From Glaciecola sp965660625 (GTDB lineage Bacteria; Pseudomonadota; Gammaproteobacteria; Enterobacterales; Alteromonadaceae), in assembly GCA_965660625.1 (NCBI GenBank), contig CBFIAR010000019.1:1-64000 (forward strand): 64,000 nucleotides of DNA, given 5' to 3'. Of this stretch, positions 8,521 through 17,054 are shown piece after piece (the stretch's first letter is position 1; each line of letters begins with the position of its first letter). The position numbers and the translations under genes are program-made. The notes under the pieces are model-generated. The model had not been told where the DNA came from and searched no databases. It saw only the letters and a program-made list of their open reading frames with translations.

Positions 8521-9717
8521 ATGAAGCCCTTTATATTCTCAACCACTAAGTCGATAATGAGTGAAATAGGCGTCACAGCTAGAATTGCTGAGCTGTGCCA
8601 CTCGCTGAATATCACAAGACCACTCATTGTCACCGATAAAGGCATTGTTGATCTTGGCCTTATCGCGCCTATTGCCAATGCGTTTAATAATGCCCAAATG
8701 CAGTATTGGTGTTTTGATAAAGTTGTTGCCGATCCACCCGAAGCAATCGTAATTGAAGCAGTCGACTACGCTAAACAAGCCAAAGTCGATGGCGTTATTG
8801 GCCTCGGTGGCGGTAGTTCGCTAGATACGGCAAAACTGGTTGCATTGCTCGCAAACTCAGAAGAAAGCATTGCTGATATCTATGGCGTAGACAATATTAA
8901 AGGCAAACGATTACCCTTAATCCTTATTCCAACCACCGCCGGAACAGGCTCAGAGGTCACGCCTATATCCATTGTAACAACCGGTGAAACAAGCAAAGCA
9001 GGGATTGTTTCTGCAGAATTGTTACCCGACATTGCTTTACTAGATGCCAGTTTAACCGTCAGCCTGCCGCCTGATATAACCGCGGCCACCGGCATTGATG
9101 CTATGGTGCATGCTATCGAAGCCTTCACCAGCGTGATTAAAAAGAATGTACTGTCTGATATGTTAGCGAAAAGTGCGTTGGATTTACTTTCTAAAAATAT
9201 TCTTGAAGCTACGTTTAACGGCGAAAACTTACAAGCTCGCCAAGCCATGTTGCTCGGCTCTTGTTTGGCTGGGCAAGCATTTGCAAATGCGCCCGTTGGT
9301 GCTGTGCATGCGCTGGCCTATCCATTAGGCGGACAGTTCCATATTGCGCATGGTTTAAGTAATGCCTTAGTTTTGCCGCATGTTATGACCTTTAATAAAA
9401 GCCGTTGTGCCGATTTATATGCGCAGCTCGCGGTTCACATTGTGCCTAGCATCAACCATGACGATGACGCAGATATTGAAAAAACCACCGACAGTCTCAT
9501 TCACTATTTGCATGAATTAATAGCTAAACTGCAGTTGCCTCAATCATTAACTGAATTAGGTATAGAAGAAAAGCACATCGACTCATTAGCCAGCGATGCA
9601 TTAGAGCAGCAACGTTTACTCGTCAATAATCCTAAAGCGGTTTCATTAGAAGACGCGAAACAGATTTATCGCGATGCCCTCAGTGGCCAGCGTAATGGAG
9701 AACAAATTGGACAGTAA
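8521..9717 (+). CDS. Iron-containing alcohol dehydrogenase
   Basis: The 398-residue cytoplasmic protein has the group III metal-dependent dehydrogenase fold. The GGGSSLDTAK nucleotide-binding segment (97-106) and PTTAGTGSEVT (138-147) are present. The metal ligands are intact: Asp193, His197 (GIDAMVHAIEAF), His263 and His277 (AHGLSNA). It would interconvert an alcohol and an aldehyde with NAD(P). AAGGA lies 5 bases before the ATG. The stop overlaps the start of the thioesterase gene, so the two are translationally coupled. The link to the iron locus upstream may be only positional; the substrate cannot be named. Confidence 0.9.
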   Translation: MKPFIFSTTKSIMSEIGVTARIAELCHSLNITRPLIVTDKGIVDLGLIAPIANAFNNAQMQYWCFDKVVADPPEAIVIEAVDYAKQAKVDGVIGLGGGSSLDTAKLVALLANSEESIADIYGVDNIKGKRLPLILIPTTAGTGSEVTPISIVTTGETSKAGIVSAELLPDIALLDASLTVSLPPDITAATGIDAMVHAIEAFTSVIKKNVLSDMLAKSALDLLSKNILEATFNGENLQARQAMLLGSCLAGQAFANAPVGAVHALAYPLGGQFHIAHGLSNALVLPHVMTFNKSRCADLYAQLAVHIVPSINHDDDADIEKTTDSLIHYLHELIAKLQLPQSLTELGIEEKHIDSLASDALEQQRLLVNNPKAVSLEDAKQIYRDALSGQRNGEQIGQ

Positions 9718-10132
9718 ATACTTAAATGATTTTGCTTATCACCTGCCAATAACCACAAGGTGGATGGACAATGACATGTATGGTCATGTCAACAACGTCA
9801 ACTATTACTCCTACTTTGATACGGTCATCAATCAGTTTCTAATTGAAAAAGCCGATTTTGACCCTGTCACCAGTAAGCAAATAGGTTTTATCGTGAAATC
9901 GAGCTGCGAATACCGGCATCCCGTTGCTTACCCACAAAAGCTAACGGGCGCTTTTAAAGTGATGCGCGTTGGCACGAGTTCAGTTGATTACGCGGTAGGC
10001 ATTTTCAACGAGGAGAATATACTCTCTGCTATCGGCTATCTAACCCATGTTTTTGTTGACCGCAGCACTCAAAAACCCATGCCGATAACAGGAAAGTTAC
10101 TAGAGGCGCTGACCTTAGCTACTCGTGTCTGA
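9695..10132 (+). CDS. Acyl-CoA thioesterase, 4HBT hot-dog family
   Basis: The 145-residue protein has the hot-dog signature RWMDNDMYGHVNNVNYY near residues 22-38, where the Asp is the catalytic residue in 4-hydroxybenzoyl-CoA-type thioesterases. It likely hydrolyses an acyl-CoA. ATG 9695 is chosen; it overlaps the dehydrogenase gene by 23 bases. An in-frame ATG at 9674 would lengthen the overlap. The gene converges with tpm and the two coding regions overlap by 18 bases at their 3' ends, leaving no room for a conventional terminator. Confidence 0.87.
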   Translation: MENKLDSKYLNDFAYHLPITTRWMDNDMYGHVNNVNYYSYFDTVINQFLIEKADFDPVTSKQIGFIVKSSCEYRHPVAYPQKLTGAFKVMRVGTSSVDYAVGIFNEENILSAIGYLTHVFVDRSTQKPMPITGKLLEALTLATRV

Positions 10133-10759
10133 TAATAAATACACGCTTTCGAAAACCTCGTCTTGACCGCGAAATCCACCGGCAACTTTACCTCGATACA
10201 ATTGAGTAAGGTTGAAGTACTGCTGGTAAACCTCATGAACAGTTTCGCTCGGTACGCTAAACGGTGGGCCAGCAAATAGCGTTTGATCATAGTCATAGGT
10301 CAACACGAATTGTTTGCAGGTATGGGTGATTGTACGTAAATGTTCACTATAGCGATTTCGCAAAGGTTCAGGCAAAGCGACCAATGCGCCTCTATCAAAA
10401 ACGCCATCAATAGTACCAATATCGTCTGCAGTTAAGGCAAAAAAGTCACCCACATACACAATCAAATTCGCGACTGAGTATTTACTTAAGCCGCCATGCG
10501 ATTCAATATTAGGCTCCACAGCTAGGTCTTCGAATAAGGCTTTCACTGCGCTTTCGTTAAGTTCAATTGCGACAACCGAAAAACCTTTTGCCAAAAACCA
10601 ACCAATGTCTTTAGTTTTGCCACATAAAGGCACAAACACTCGACCATTCTCAGGCAATTGCCATTGCTCAAAATACGCTTTTAATAAAGTATTGCCTTCA
10701 TTTTCATGAAAGCCTATCTCATTCTTTTTCCAGCGACGATGCCAAAAATCAGGTTCCAT
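10115..10759 (-). CDS. tpm: Thiopurine S-methyltransferase
   Basis: The 214-residue SAM-dependent methyltransferase shows the bacterial TPMT layout. It has an N-terminal FWHRRWKKNEIGFHE, a SAM-binding VFVPLCGKTKDIGWF with the following VVAIELN, and a DRGALVALP loop. In gamma-proteobacteria this family methylates thiopurines and also tellurium or selenium compounds. Length and start match the family. It is a single gene with its 3' end overlapping the convergent thioesterase gene. Confidence 0.94.
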   Translation of the reverse strand: MEPDFWHRRWKKNEIGFHENEGNTLLKAYFEQWQLPENGRVFVPLCGKTKDIGWFLAKGFSVVAIELNESAVKALFEDLAVEPNIESHGGLSKYSVANLIVYVGDFFALTADDIGTIDGVFDRGALVALPEPLRNRYSEHLRTITHTCKQFVLTYDYDQTLFAGPPFSVPSETVHEVYQQYFNLTQLYRGKVAGGFRGQDEVFESVYLLSDTSS

Positions 10760-10853
10760 TCGGTATGCCTTTTTTAGTGTTTAACAGAATTTATCTAGCG
10801 TTTTATCGATATAATTTATGTATATAAGCGATACTGCCATTTAGCCTAGCTAG

Positions 10854-11462
10854 TTAAACAGCACTTTGCTTATACGCCAGTTCTTCAACCTTAGCACAAC
10901 TAAACTCAATTAAATCAGGATAAAAAGTAAGAAACCGAGACTGTAATTCTTGCTTATTTTGTTGAATAAATTCAAGCGCTTCATTGGCAAATAATACTCT
11001 ATGGCCTAGGCGTCTTTCAATCTGTAAGAATGAACGTTCACAGTTTTCTGCATACTGATAATCAGACAACCAGCGGTGAGTTAATAAACCCTCGCGAACT
11101 TGTTGAAAGCGCTCACTAATATTATGAGGATATTGTTCAACTTCAGCATAAAAATGTCCGACTAGTTCGTCTAGTTCCCTATCGGTGAATTGATCCCAAT
11201 TGGCACACAACAAATGGTCGAAGTAGATATCGATGACAATGCCAGACATTCGTCGAATCGATTTAGGAAACGAGGCTCTGAGCGCTTTTACTTGGGTATG
11301 ACTGTCGGTGTAACTGTCAATTCTGCGGTGAAGCTGAACGCCTAGCTTATGTTTATCGTTCAAATGCGACAAATCACTGCCTTTCACAAAATCACCAAAA
11401 AAGTTGCCCAGCATACTCGTATGAGTAATGTGAGCGATGTGAATGTGCGCTAAGTAATTCAA
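10854..11462 (-). CDS. acpH: Acyl-carrier-protein phosphodiesterase
   Basis: The 202-residue protein matches AcpH, which removes 4'-phosphopantetheine from holo-ACP. It begins MNYLAHIHIAH, keeps the GNFFGDFVKG segment, the HRRID motif and the later YFDHLLCANW region. The start codon is TTG (11462-11460), fixed by the highly conserved N-terminus of the family; AGGGA lies about 11 bases upstream. TTG use and weak spacing suggest low translation. Confidence 0.92.
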   Translation of the reverse strand: MNYLAHIHIAHITHTSMLGNFFGDFVKGSDLSHLNDKHKLGVQLHRRIDSYTDSHTQVKALRASFPKSIRRMSGIVIDIYFDHLLCANWDQFTDRELDELVGHFYAEVEQYPHNISERFQQVREGLLTHRWLSDYQYAENCERSFLQIERRLGHRVLFANEALEFIQQNKQELQSRFLTFYPDLIEFSCAKVEELAYKQSAV

Positions 11463-11771
11463 ATTTCAATGCATCCCTAAAATAAATGGACTCATAAATA
11501 TGCATGTCATCACGATTGAGAAAGCACTGACGTTTGATTTCTGCTTCATTTTAAGTGTGTCGCCAGCGTACCGCATACTTTCTTTTTTTGATAGCAAGTA
11601 AAACATAAAAAATAGCTTACCTCTTGAGGTGAATGCCGGTTCGCTGGTTGTATTTAACGGCGTCTTACCGCATTTCAGTGAAGCCAAATATGATGAGCAT
11701 AACTGGCTGCGTGCAGCACCGGTGAGGATCTATTCATAGATCTAGCTATAACGAAAAACGGCTTTCCCTTC

Positions 11772-12242
11772 TTATTGAATTTCTAACAGTTCAACTTCAA
11801 AAATAAGCAAAGCACCTGGCTTTATTTTTCCAGTCGCTCTGTTACCGTAAGCTAATTCGGCAGGAATGAAGAACCTGAATTTATCACCGACAACCATCAA
11901 TTGAACACCCTCAGTCCAACCGCTAATCACTTGGTTTAAAGGGAAGCTAATCGGTTCACCGCGATCAACTGAGCTATCAAAGACAGTGCCATCCAGCAAC
12001 ATACCGTGGTAATGCACATTCACCATTGAGCTTGCGCTCGGGTGATCATTCCCATCGCCTTTTTGTAATATTTCATATTGCAAGCCAGAAGCCGTTTCTA
12101 CTACACCTTCTTTGGCTTTATTTGTAGCCAAAAACGTTTTTCCTGCTGCAGCATTTTCAATCGCCAATTTCTTATTACTGGCGTTTCTAGTGAAGTAAAA
12201 TATCGCCAATCCAATGACTACGGCTAACACAATAAATTTCAT
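11772..12242 (-). CDS. FKBP-type peptidyl-prolyl isomerase, membrane anchored
   Basis: The 156-residue protein has one N-terminal hydrophobic segment (about 2-18) and then a single FKBP domain from about residue 60. Landmarks are GLQYEIL, VNVHYHG, DGTVFDSS, GWTEGVQLM and IPAELAYG, ending LIFEVELLEIQ. It catalyses prolyl isomerisation and probably acts at the periplasmic face of the inner membrane as a folding helper. The hydrophobic segment lacks an obvious cleavage site, so anchoring is favoured over secretion. Confidence 0.9.
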   Translation of the reverse strand: MKFIVLAVVIGLAIFYFTRNASNKKLAIENAAAGKTFLATNKAKEGVVETASGLQYEILQKGDGNDHPSASSMVNVHYHGMLLDGTVFDSSVDRGEPISFPLNQVISGWTEGVQLMVVGDKFRFFIPAELAYGNRATGKIKPGALLIFEVELLEIQ

Positions 12243-12358
12243 ATCTTATCCTGATTATGTAAATAGGTTTGTATTCTAGCACTCGATTGTTGGCGTGATA
12301 AAACTAAATGTGCTGCACTGGTTTATTTAGACTTCATTCAACGCTTTTTGCAGCGCGC

Positions 12359-13300
12359 TTATTGATGCGTTTTTCTTTGAACATTGAATACTTCTCCAGG
12401 CACAGAAAAATATGCCTTTTCAGACCGAATCAAAGAAGCAGGAACCTCTTTAGGAACATGCACCCCAATGCTTTTTTCGGTATTAATTCGGTAATCTAAA
12501 ATGTAGTTTCCCGTGCTACTTGAATAGAACCAATACGGAGGGAATGCGACTGTCGTTTTCTGCAAATTCCAAAATTCAGCCAATGGCCTGAAGTGTTTAT
12601 CGTTAGGATCAGCATCACCCATATGAATGAAAGTAAGCTGATCGTGCTGATGAGCTCCACTATTCAGTGGCATCGTTACCCGATAAACAATGTTACTTAC
12701 CTCCGCTCGACTAGGCCAACCGGCATGAGGAATACGCACAGCGTCAACCTCGATGGTGTCTGTCGCAACAGTATCTAGCTTAAATTTGGTGCCAGTCATC
12801 TTTGTGCTATTCAACTTAATAGTCGCCAGCGTAAAACTGATCGGTTTGTCTTTATAAGCCAAATCGATACTTATGATGCGATCTTTGATTTGGTCCAACT
12901 GCGCCAACTTTTGCATTTCAGCAATGGCTTGAGTCGGTGCCACTAATTGAACAGCACGGTGTTTCAACATATAGGCAAGCATATCTTGCTCGGCAAAATG
13001 ATCACCATGCGCATGGCTCACAAAAATGACACTAATGTCATTGTAAGGCGCTGTATTGTCCATAATTGCATTGATTATTTTCTCTGGAACGAGTTGATAA
13101 GTGCCGTAGTCATTGTGAAAGAATGGGTCAAACAACACCTTCACATCGCCGGCAGAAATCATCACACCCTCATTGGCCAAATAAGTCGCGGTAGTTTCTT
13201 TATCGTGAGCAACGACTTGTAGCGGTAGGATAGTAAATACTAGATAAACAAACATGCGGGTTGGTTTGAAAGCGACGCTAAATTGTGGTGATTTCATCAA
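12359..13300 (-). CDS. Exported metallo-beta-lactamase-fold hydrolase
   Basis: The 313-residue protein has a signal peptide ending near VVA-H (about residue 31). A beta-lactamase-like fold follows with the zinc motif S-H96-A-H98-G-D100-H101-F. Later histidines (RIPHAGWP and FIHMGDADPND) supply further ligands. It resembles UlaG/YycJ-like periplasmic members rather than true beta-lactamases. The substrate is unknown. It is a stand-alone gene, 117 bases from the FKBP gene. ATG at 13300 or the next codon are equivalent starts. Confidence 0.85.
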   Translation of the reverse strand: MMKSPQFSVAFKPTRMFVYLVFTILPLQVVAHDKETTATYLANEGVMISAGDVKVLFDPFFHNDYGTYQLVPEKIINAIMDNTAPYNDISVIFVSHAHGDHFAEQDMLAYMLKHRAVQLVAPTQAIAEMQKLAQLDQIKDRIISIDLAYKDKPISFTLATIKLNSTKMTGTKFKLDTVATDTIEVDAVRIPHAGWPSRAEVSNIVYRVTMPLNSGAHQHDQLTFIHMGDADPNDKHFRPLAEFWNLQKTTVAFPPYWFYSSSTGNYILDYRINTEKSIGVHVPKEVPASLIRSEKAYFSVPGEVFNVQRKTHQ

Positions 13301-13425
13301 TGCCTCAAAGCAACAATACTAGGAAGCAATAATAACGTTAATTTGCTAACAAGTGCCATTTTAAGCGCAATAAACTAGTGTCGGGACTTCTGCATAGGTC
13401 TTTTTGTATTAACAGTCTTTATTTA

Positions 13426-13462
13426 AAAGTGTCCGCAGCGGACACTTTACCTGTCCGCGGAC
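13426..13462. promoter_or_regulatory. Twin GTCCGC/GCGGAC palindromes, likely enhancer sites for the operon's NtrC-type regulator
   Basis: The first site is an 11-bp perfect inverted repeat with a single central base (AAAGTGTCCGC, 13426-13436, and GCGGACACTTT, 13438-13448). The second is the perfect 10-base palindrome GTCCGCGGAC (13453-13462). They share the GTCC...GGAC half-sites, with centres 20.5 bases (about two helical turns) apart. They lie 55-90 bases upstream of a sigma-54 promoter, exactly where enhancer sites sit. The regulator encoded five genes downstream is the obvious candidate to bind them. Confidence 0.75.
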
Positions 13463-13517
13463 GCTTAACGACCTAACAAAAAAACATATTATTAATACTT
13501 ATCATAACCTTAACTCT

Positions 13518-13533
13518 TGGCACAATACTCGCA
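13518..13533 (+). promoter_or_regulatory. Sigma-54 (-24/-12) promoter of the efflux operon
   Basis: TTGGCAC (13517-13523) and TCGCA (13529-13533) match the -24/-12 pattern. The invariant GG (13519-13520) and GC (13531-13532) have the correct spacing; only one T of TTGC differs. Transcription would start near 13543, about 40 bases before the leader ORF. Dependence on sigma-54 fits the NtrC-type activator encoded in the operon. Confidence 0.75.
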
Positions 13534-13582
13534 ACAAGCTTGTCATAAATTAGTAAATCCTACGATTTCAGGGAGTATCACA

Positions 13583-13696
13583 ATGTTAGCTATGTATATG
13601 TTCATTTCTCCAGTTTGCGTACTCGTATTCGCCAGCATATTTAGTGCATTGGTTTCACATTTTGAGAATAACGATTTAGGTGTTGAGCATGATTAA
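13583..13696 (+). CDS. 37-residue membrane leader peptide
   Basis: The short ORF reads MLAMYMFISPVCVL and continues hydrophobically to about residue 25, then ends with a polar tail (ENNDLGVEHD). It has a good ribosome site (GGGAG, 7 bases before ATG 13583). Its stop overlaps the adaptor start in the sequence ATGATTAA. It is therefore the first translated frame of the operon and is probably coupled to the adaptor. It may be a small membrane subunit of the transporter or a regulatory leader. I know no named family. Confidence 0.65.
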   Translation: MLAMYMFISPVCVLVFASIFSALVSHFENNDLGVEHD

Positions 13697-14945
13697 AGAT
13701 ACCAGTGCTCAAGATGTTCCCGTTGATGCCAAAACTAACTCGAAGAAAATAGTTATTATTGTGGTAGTGAGCATTTTGTTCATAGCCTTAGCTGCGAAAG
13801 CATTCTTTGGTAAAACATCAGCTAGCCGGTCTTTTGACCGCTCCTCAGTGCAAATCGCACAGGTTGAAATAGGCGACTTGGTTAGAGATATTGTTGCCAA
13901 CGGGCGGATCGTTGCAGCCAATGCACCGCAGGTTTATAGCCCAGAGCAAGGATTCGTTAGCTTGAACGTGAAAGCGGGTGATGAGGTTTATGTGGGGCAG
14001 GTTGTTGCGATAGTTGATAGCCCTGAGCTTGCCAACCAACTCAAGCAGCAAGTATCGGAAATGGATCGTCTTAAAGGCGAATTAGCGAGACAAAAGCTCG
14101 ATGCCCGCAGTCAAACGCTACAACTCACCAAGCTGCTCGATATTGCGCAAGTCGACTTAGAAGCTGCACAGCGCGAGAACCGACGCGCCAATGCATCAAT
14201 GAAAAACAACCTTATTAGCCAAATCGATTTTGAGAAAGCCGTTGACGATCTTGCAAGAGCAACACTCACGCAAAAACATGCTAAAGAAGAAGTCGCCATA
14301 GCAAAGGACCGTTTAGCCTTTGAATTGGACAGTGCGAAAAGCACCGTATTGCGCCAAGCGCTTGTGGTTGAAGAACTTGAGCGTAAAATTTCAGAGTTAA
14401 ATATTCTAGCTTCCGTTAATGGTGTTGTCGGCAACCTGCTGGTTCAACCCCGTGCATTAGTCAATAAAAACGATGCATTAATGACGCTAGTCGATTTAAG
14501 TGCCTATGAAGTAGAGCTGAACGTGGCTGAAAGCTATGCCAATGATTTAGCTATCGGTATGCAGGCAGAAATAACGATTGCAGGTGAAAAGCTGATGGGC
14601 AAATTGTCCTCCATTTCCCCAGAGGTAAAAGAGCGTCAAGTCACAACGCGTGTTCGCTTCGATCAACAGCAGTTATCCGGTATTCGTCAAAACCAGCAAG
14701 TGTCCGCACGAGTTTTACTTGAAAATAAGTCGCAAGTTGTGAAGGTTCGTCGCGGCAGCTTCATGCAGGCAGGCGGTTTTTATGCCTACAAACTAGATGG
14801 AAACATTGCGACAAAAATTGATATTCAGTTGGGTGCAGCAAGCATGCGTGAAGTGGAAGTGCTTGCCGGACTGAGCCCCAATGACGAAATTATTATCTCA
14901 AATTACGATGAATTTATGGGTACCGAAACTTTCTTACTCAATTAA
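13689..14945 (+). CDS. Efflux periplasmic adaptor (HlyD/MacA family)
   Basis: This 418-residue protein has one N-terminal membrane anchor (about residues 18-40), then a lipoyl/barrel-sandwich half near residue 90 (NVKAGDEVYVGQVVAIVDSP). A long helical hairpin (about 115-235) and the second barrel half (ILASVNGVVGNLLVQ) follow, with a beta-barrel domain to the end. It would bridge the inner-membrane ABC transporter to an outer-membrane channel. ATG 13689 is preferred over an in-frame GTG at 13680 because it overlaps the leader ORF stop. It is followed after 54 bases by the ATPase gene. Confidence 0.9.
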   Translation: MIKDTSAQDVPVDAKTNSKKIVIIVVVSILFIALAAKAFFGKTSASRSFDRSSVQIAQVEIGDLVRDIVANGRIVAANAPQVYSPEQGFVSLNVKAGDEVYVGQVVAIVDSPELANQLKQQVSEMDRLKGELARQKLDARSQTLQLTKLLDIAQVDLEAAQRENRRANASMKNNLISQIDFEKAVDDLARATLTQKHAKEEVAIAKDRLAFELDSAKSTVLRQALVVEELERKISELNILASVNGVVGNLLVQPRALVNKNDALMTLVDLSAYEVELNVAESYANDLAIGMQAEITIAGEKLMGKLSSISPEVKERQVTTRVRFDQQQLSGIRQNQQVSARVLLENKSQVVKVRRGSFMQAGGFYAYKLDGNIATKIDIQLGAASMREVEVLAGLSPNDEIIISNYDEFMGTETFLLN

Positions 14946-14999
14946 GAACAAGACGCGGTACAACTCAAAACAGAACAAAAATTAACGAGGAAAATAACA

Positions 15000-15731
15000 A
15001 TGTTAAGCATGAAAAACATAAGCAAGGTTTATCAAACTGAAAAGGTGCAAACTCACGCACTCCGTGACTTCGATTTAGAAGTACAAGAAGGTGAATTTAT
15101 CGCGGTTACCGGTCCATCTGGCTCGGGTAAAACAACTTTCCTGAATATTGCTGGCATGCTCGAACCTTTCACTGGCGGCGACTACATGCTCGACGACGTT
15201 AATGTAGGTTCGCTGTCGGATAACCAGCGCGCTGATTTGCGCAATCAAAAAATAGGTTTCATCTTTCAAGGCTTCAACCTTATTCCTGACTTAAATTTGT
15301 ATGAGAATATTGAAGTGCCACTGCGCTATCGCGGCATCAAGTCTGCTGAAAGAAAACGTCGCATTGAACAGTGCTTAGAAAAAGTAGGGCTAGCCAGTAG
15401 AGCTAAGCATTTGCCACAGCAGCTTTCGGGCGGACAGCAACAACGCGTTGCGATTGCTCGAGCGCTTGCCGGTGAACCTCGCTTTTTACTTGCCGATGAA
15501 CCAACGGGTAATCTTGATAGCTTAATGGCCCGCCAAGTAATGGAACTGTTAGAAGAAATTAACCGCGAAGGTTCAACCATCATCATGGTTACGCATGACC
15601 AAGAGTTGGCTCGCCGCGCACCACGAAATATACAAGTGGTGGACGGACAGTTAGCCGACTTTACACTCTATCAAAACAAAACAATAGAAAGTGTCGCGGC
15701 CGAAAAAGACCATCCTGCGGTTGAGGTGTAA
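15000..15731 (+). CDS. ABC transporter ATPase (MacB/LolD type)
   Basis: The 243-residue ATPase has Walker A GPSGSGKTT (38-46), Q-loop IFQGFNL, signature LSGGQQQRVAIARA (from 142), Walker B LLADEPTGNLD and the H-loop TH. It belongs to the family that powers type VII mechanotransmission ABC systems such as MacB and LolCDE. Here the ATPase is a separate chain rather than fused to the permease. A GAGG site lies 10 bases upstream, and the next permease starts 1 base after its stop. Confidence 0.93.
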   Translation: MLSMKNISKVYQTEKVQTHALRDFDLEVQEGEFIAVTGPSGSGKTTFLNIAGMLEPFTGGDYMLDDVNVGSLSDNQRADLRNQKIGFIFQGFNLIPDLNLYENIEVPLRYRGIKSAERKRRIEQCLEKVGLASRAKHLPQQLSGGQQQRVAIARALAGEPRFLLADEPTGNLDSLMARQVMELLEEINREGSTIIMVTHDQELARRAPRNIQVVDGQLADFTLYQNKTIESVAAEKDHPAVEV

Positions 15732-15732
15732 C

Positions 15733-17046
15733 ATGCTACTACATTACATAGATTTGAGCTGGCGCAGTTTGAAACGCACCCCCTTAGTGTCTTTTTTAAT
15801 GATACTAGCAATTGCGGTCGGTATTGGCATTACAATGACCAGTTTATCGGTGTATCACATGATGTCGATGGACCCTATACCGCAAAAAAGTGGCCAGTTG
15901 TTTGCCGTACAGCTCAACACCACGGACGACGGCACTAACTGGTGGACACAAGATGACGTGCCCTTGCAGTTGACCTACAAAGACGCCATGGCGCTGCATA
16001 GCGCAGAAACTCCAAACCGTAAAACAGCATCTATGCGTTCCGGTTTTACAGTGCATTTAAATGATCAGGAATTAAAGCCTTTTCTTTCCGAGACTCGCCT
16101 AATTGGTCGCGATTTCTTCCCTATGTTTGAGCGCGACTTTGTATACGGCAGCGCTTGGACACTGGAACAAGAGAAAGCGTCAGCGGCCGTTGTTGTGATA
16201 AACGAAGAGCTTAACGACCGTTTGTTCGGTGGCAGTAATTCCGTCGGTAAACAGGTAAATCTTGATGACACCGTTTTCACCGTGGTTGGCGTCATGAAGC
16301 AGTGGGACTCGCATACCAAGTATTACGATCTAAATAATGGTGCGTTTGACTCGCCAGAACCGCTGTTTATTCCAATTACCCTGGTTGCCCCAATGCAAAT
16401 AGAAAGTTGGGGTAACAACAATGGATGGAAGCACGAAGCCATTAGCACGTTTGAGGGGCAGCTACAGTCTGAAATATTTTGGCTACAGTTCTGGGCAGAA
16501 CTCAATTCACCAGCCGAAGTACAGAACTACAGAGATTACTTACAGGCTTATTTAGAGGAACAGGGACAATTGGGAAGATACAATCGTACTGCCCCTGAAT
16601 TTAACCTCAAAAATGTGATTGAATGGATGGAGTACAACAATGTTGTTACCTCAGATAATAAAGTCCTTCTTGGTCTTAGTTTTCTTTTCCTTGCTGTGTG
16701 TTTAGCTAACATATTAGGACTCTTATTAGGAAAGTTTTTACGCCGAGCACCCGAAATTGGGGTCCGTCGCGCTTTGGGAGCAAGCAAGAGACAAATCTTT
16801 GTACAGCATTTAGTTGAGGTATCACTCTTAGGCTTTTTGGGCGGATTACTCGGTATCGCCATTGCCCAACTTGGTTTGTGGGGAGTTCGTACAACCAGCA
16901 ACCAATACAATGCATTGGCGACAATGGACTTAAGTATGCTGTTAGCCGCACCAACGATTGCCATCAGTGCTTGCATTATTGCAGGGCTATATCCCGCTTG
17001 GCTGGTCTGTAGAACCCAACCCGCAATCTACCTTAAAACACAATAG
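15733..17046 (+). CDS. MacB/FtsX-family ABC permease, first copy
   Basis: The 437-residue protein has an N-terminal membrane helix (about 22-42), a large periplasmic MacB-PCD domain (about 45-310), and three C-terminal membrane helices of the FtsX fold. The conserved RRALGASKRQIF cytoplasmic loop is present. It couples ATP hydrolysis to conformational change in the periplasm. ATG 15733 is right after the ATPase stop; the longer in-frame start would overlap the ATPase by 40 bases. It pairs with the second permease as a heterodimer. Confidence 0.9.
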   Translation: MLLHYIDLSWRSLKRTPLVSFLMILAIAVGIGITMTSLSVYHMMSMDPIPQKSGQLFAVQLNTTDDGTNWWTQDDVPLQLTYKDAMALHSAETPNRKTASMRSGFTVHLNDQELKPFLSETRLIGRDFFPMFERDFVYGSAWTLEQEKASAAVVVINEELNDRLFGGSNSVGKQVNLDDTVFTVVGVMKQWDSHTKYYDLNNGAFDSPEPLFIPITLVAPMQIESWGNNNGWKHEAISTFEGQLQSEIFWLQFWAELNSPAEVQNYRDYLQAYLEEQGQLGRYNRTAPEFNLKNVIEWMEYNNVVTSDNKVLLGLSFLFLAVCLANILGLLLGKFLRRAPEIGVRRALGASKRQIFVQHLVEVSLLGFLGGLLGIAIAQLGLWGVRTTSNQYNALATMDLSMLLAAPTIAISACIIAGLYPAWLVCRTQPAIYLKTQ

Positions 17047-17054
17047 GAGCCATT

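Noticed and set aside
11466..11687. Minus-strand 73-codon frame just upstream of acpH
   Set aside because: No family, no good ribosome site and odd composition; only the last 27 codons look membrane-like. More likely a chance frame in a leader region.
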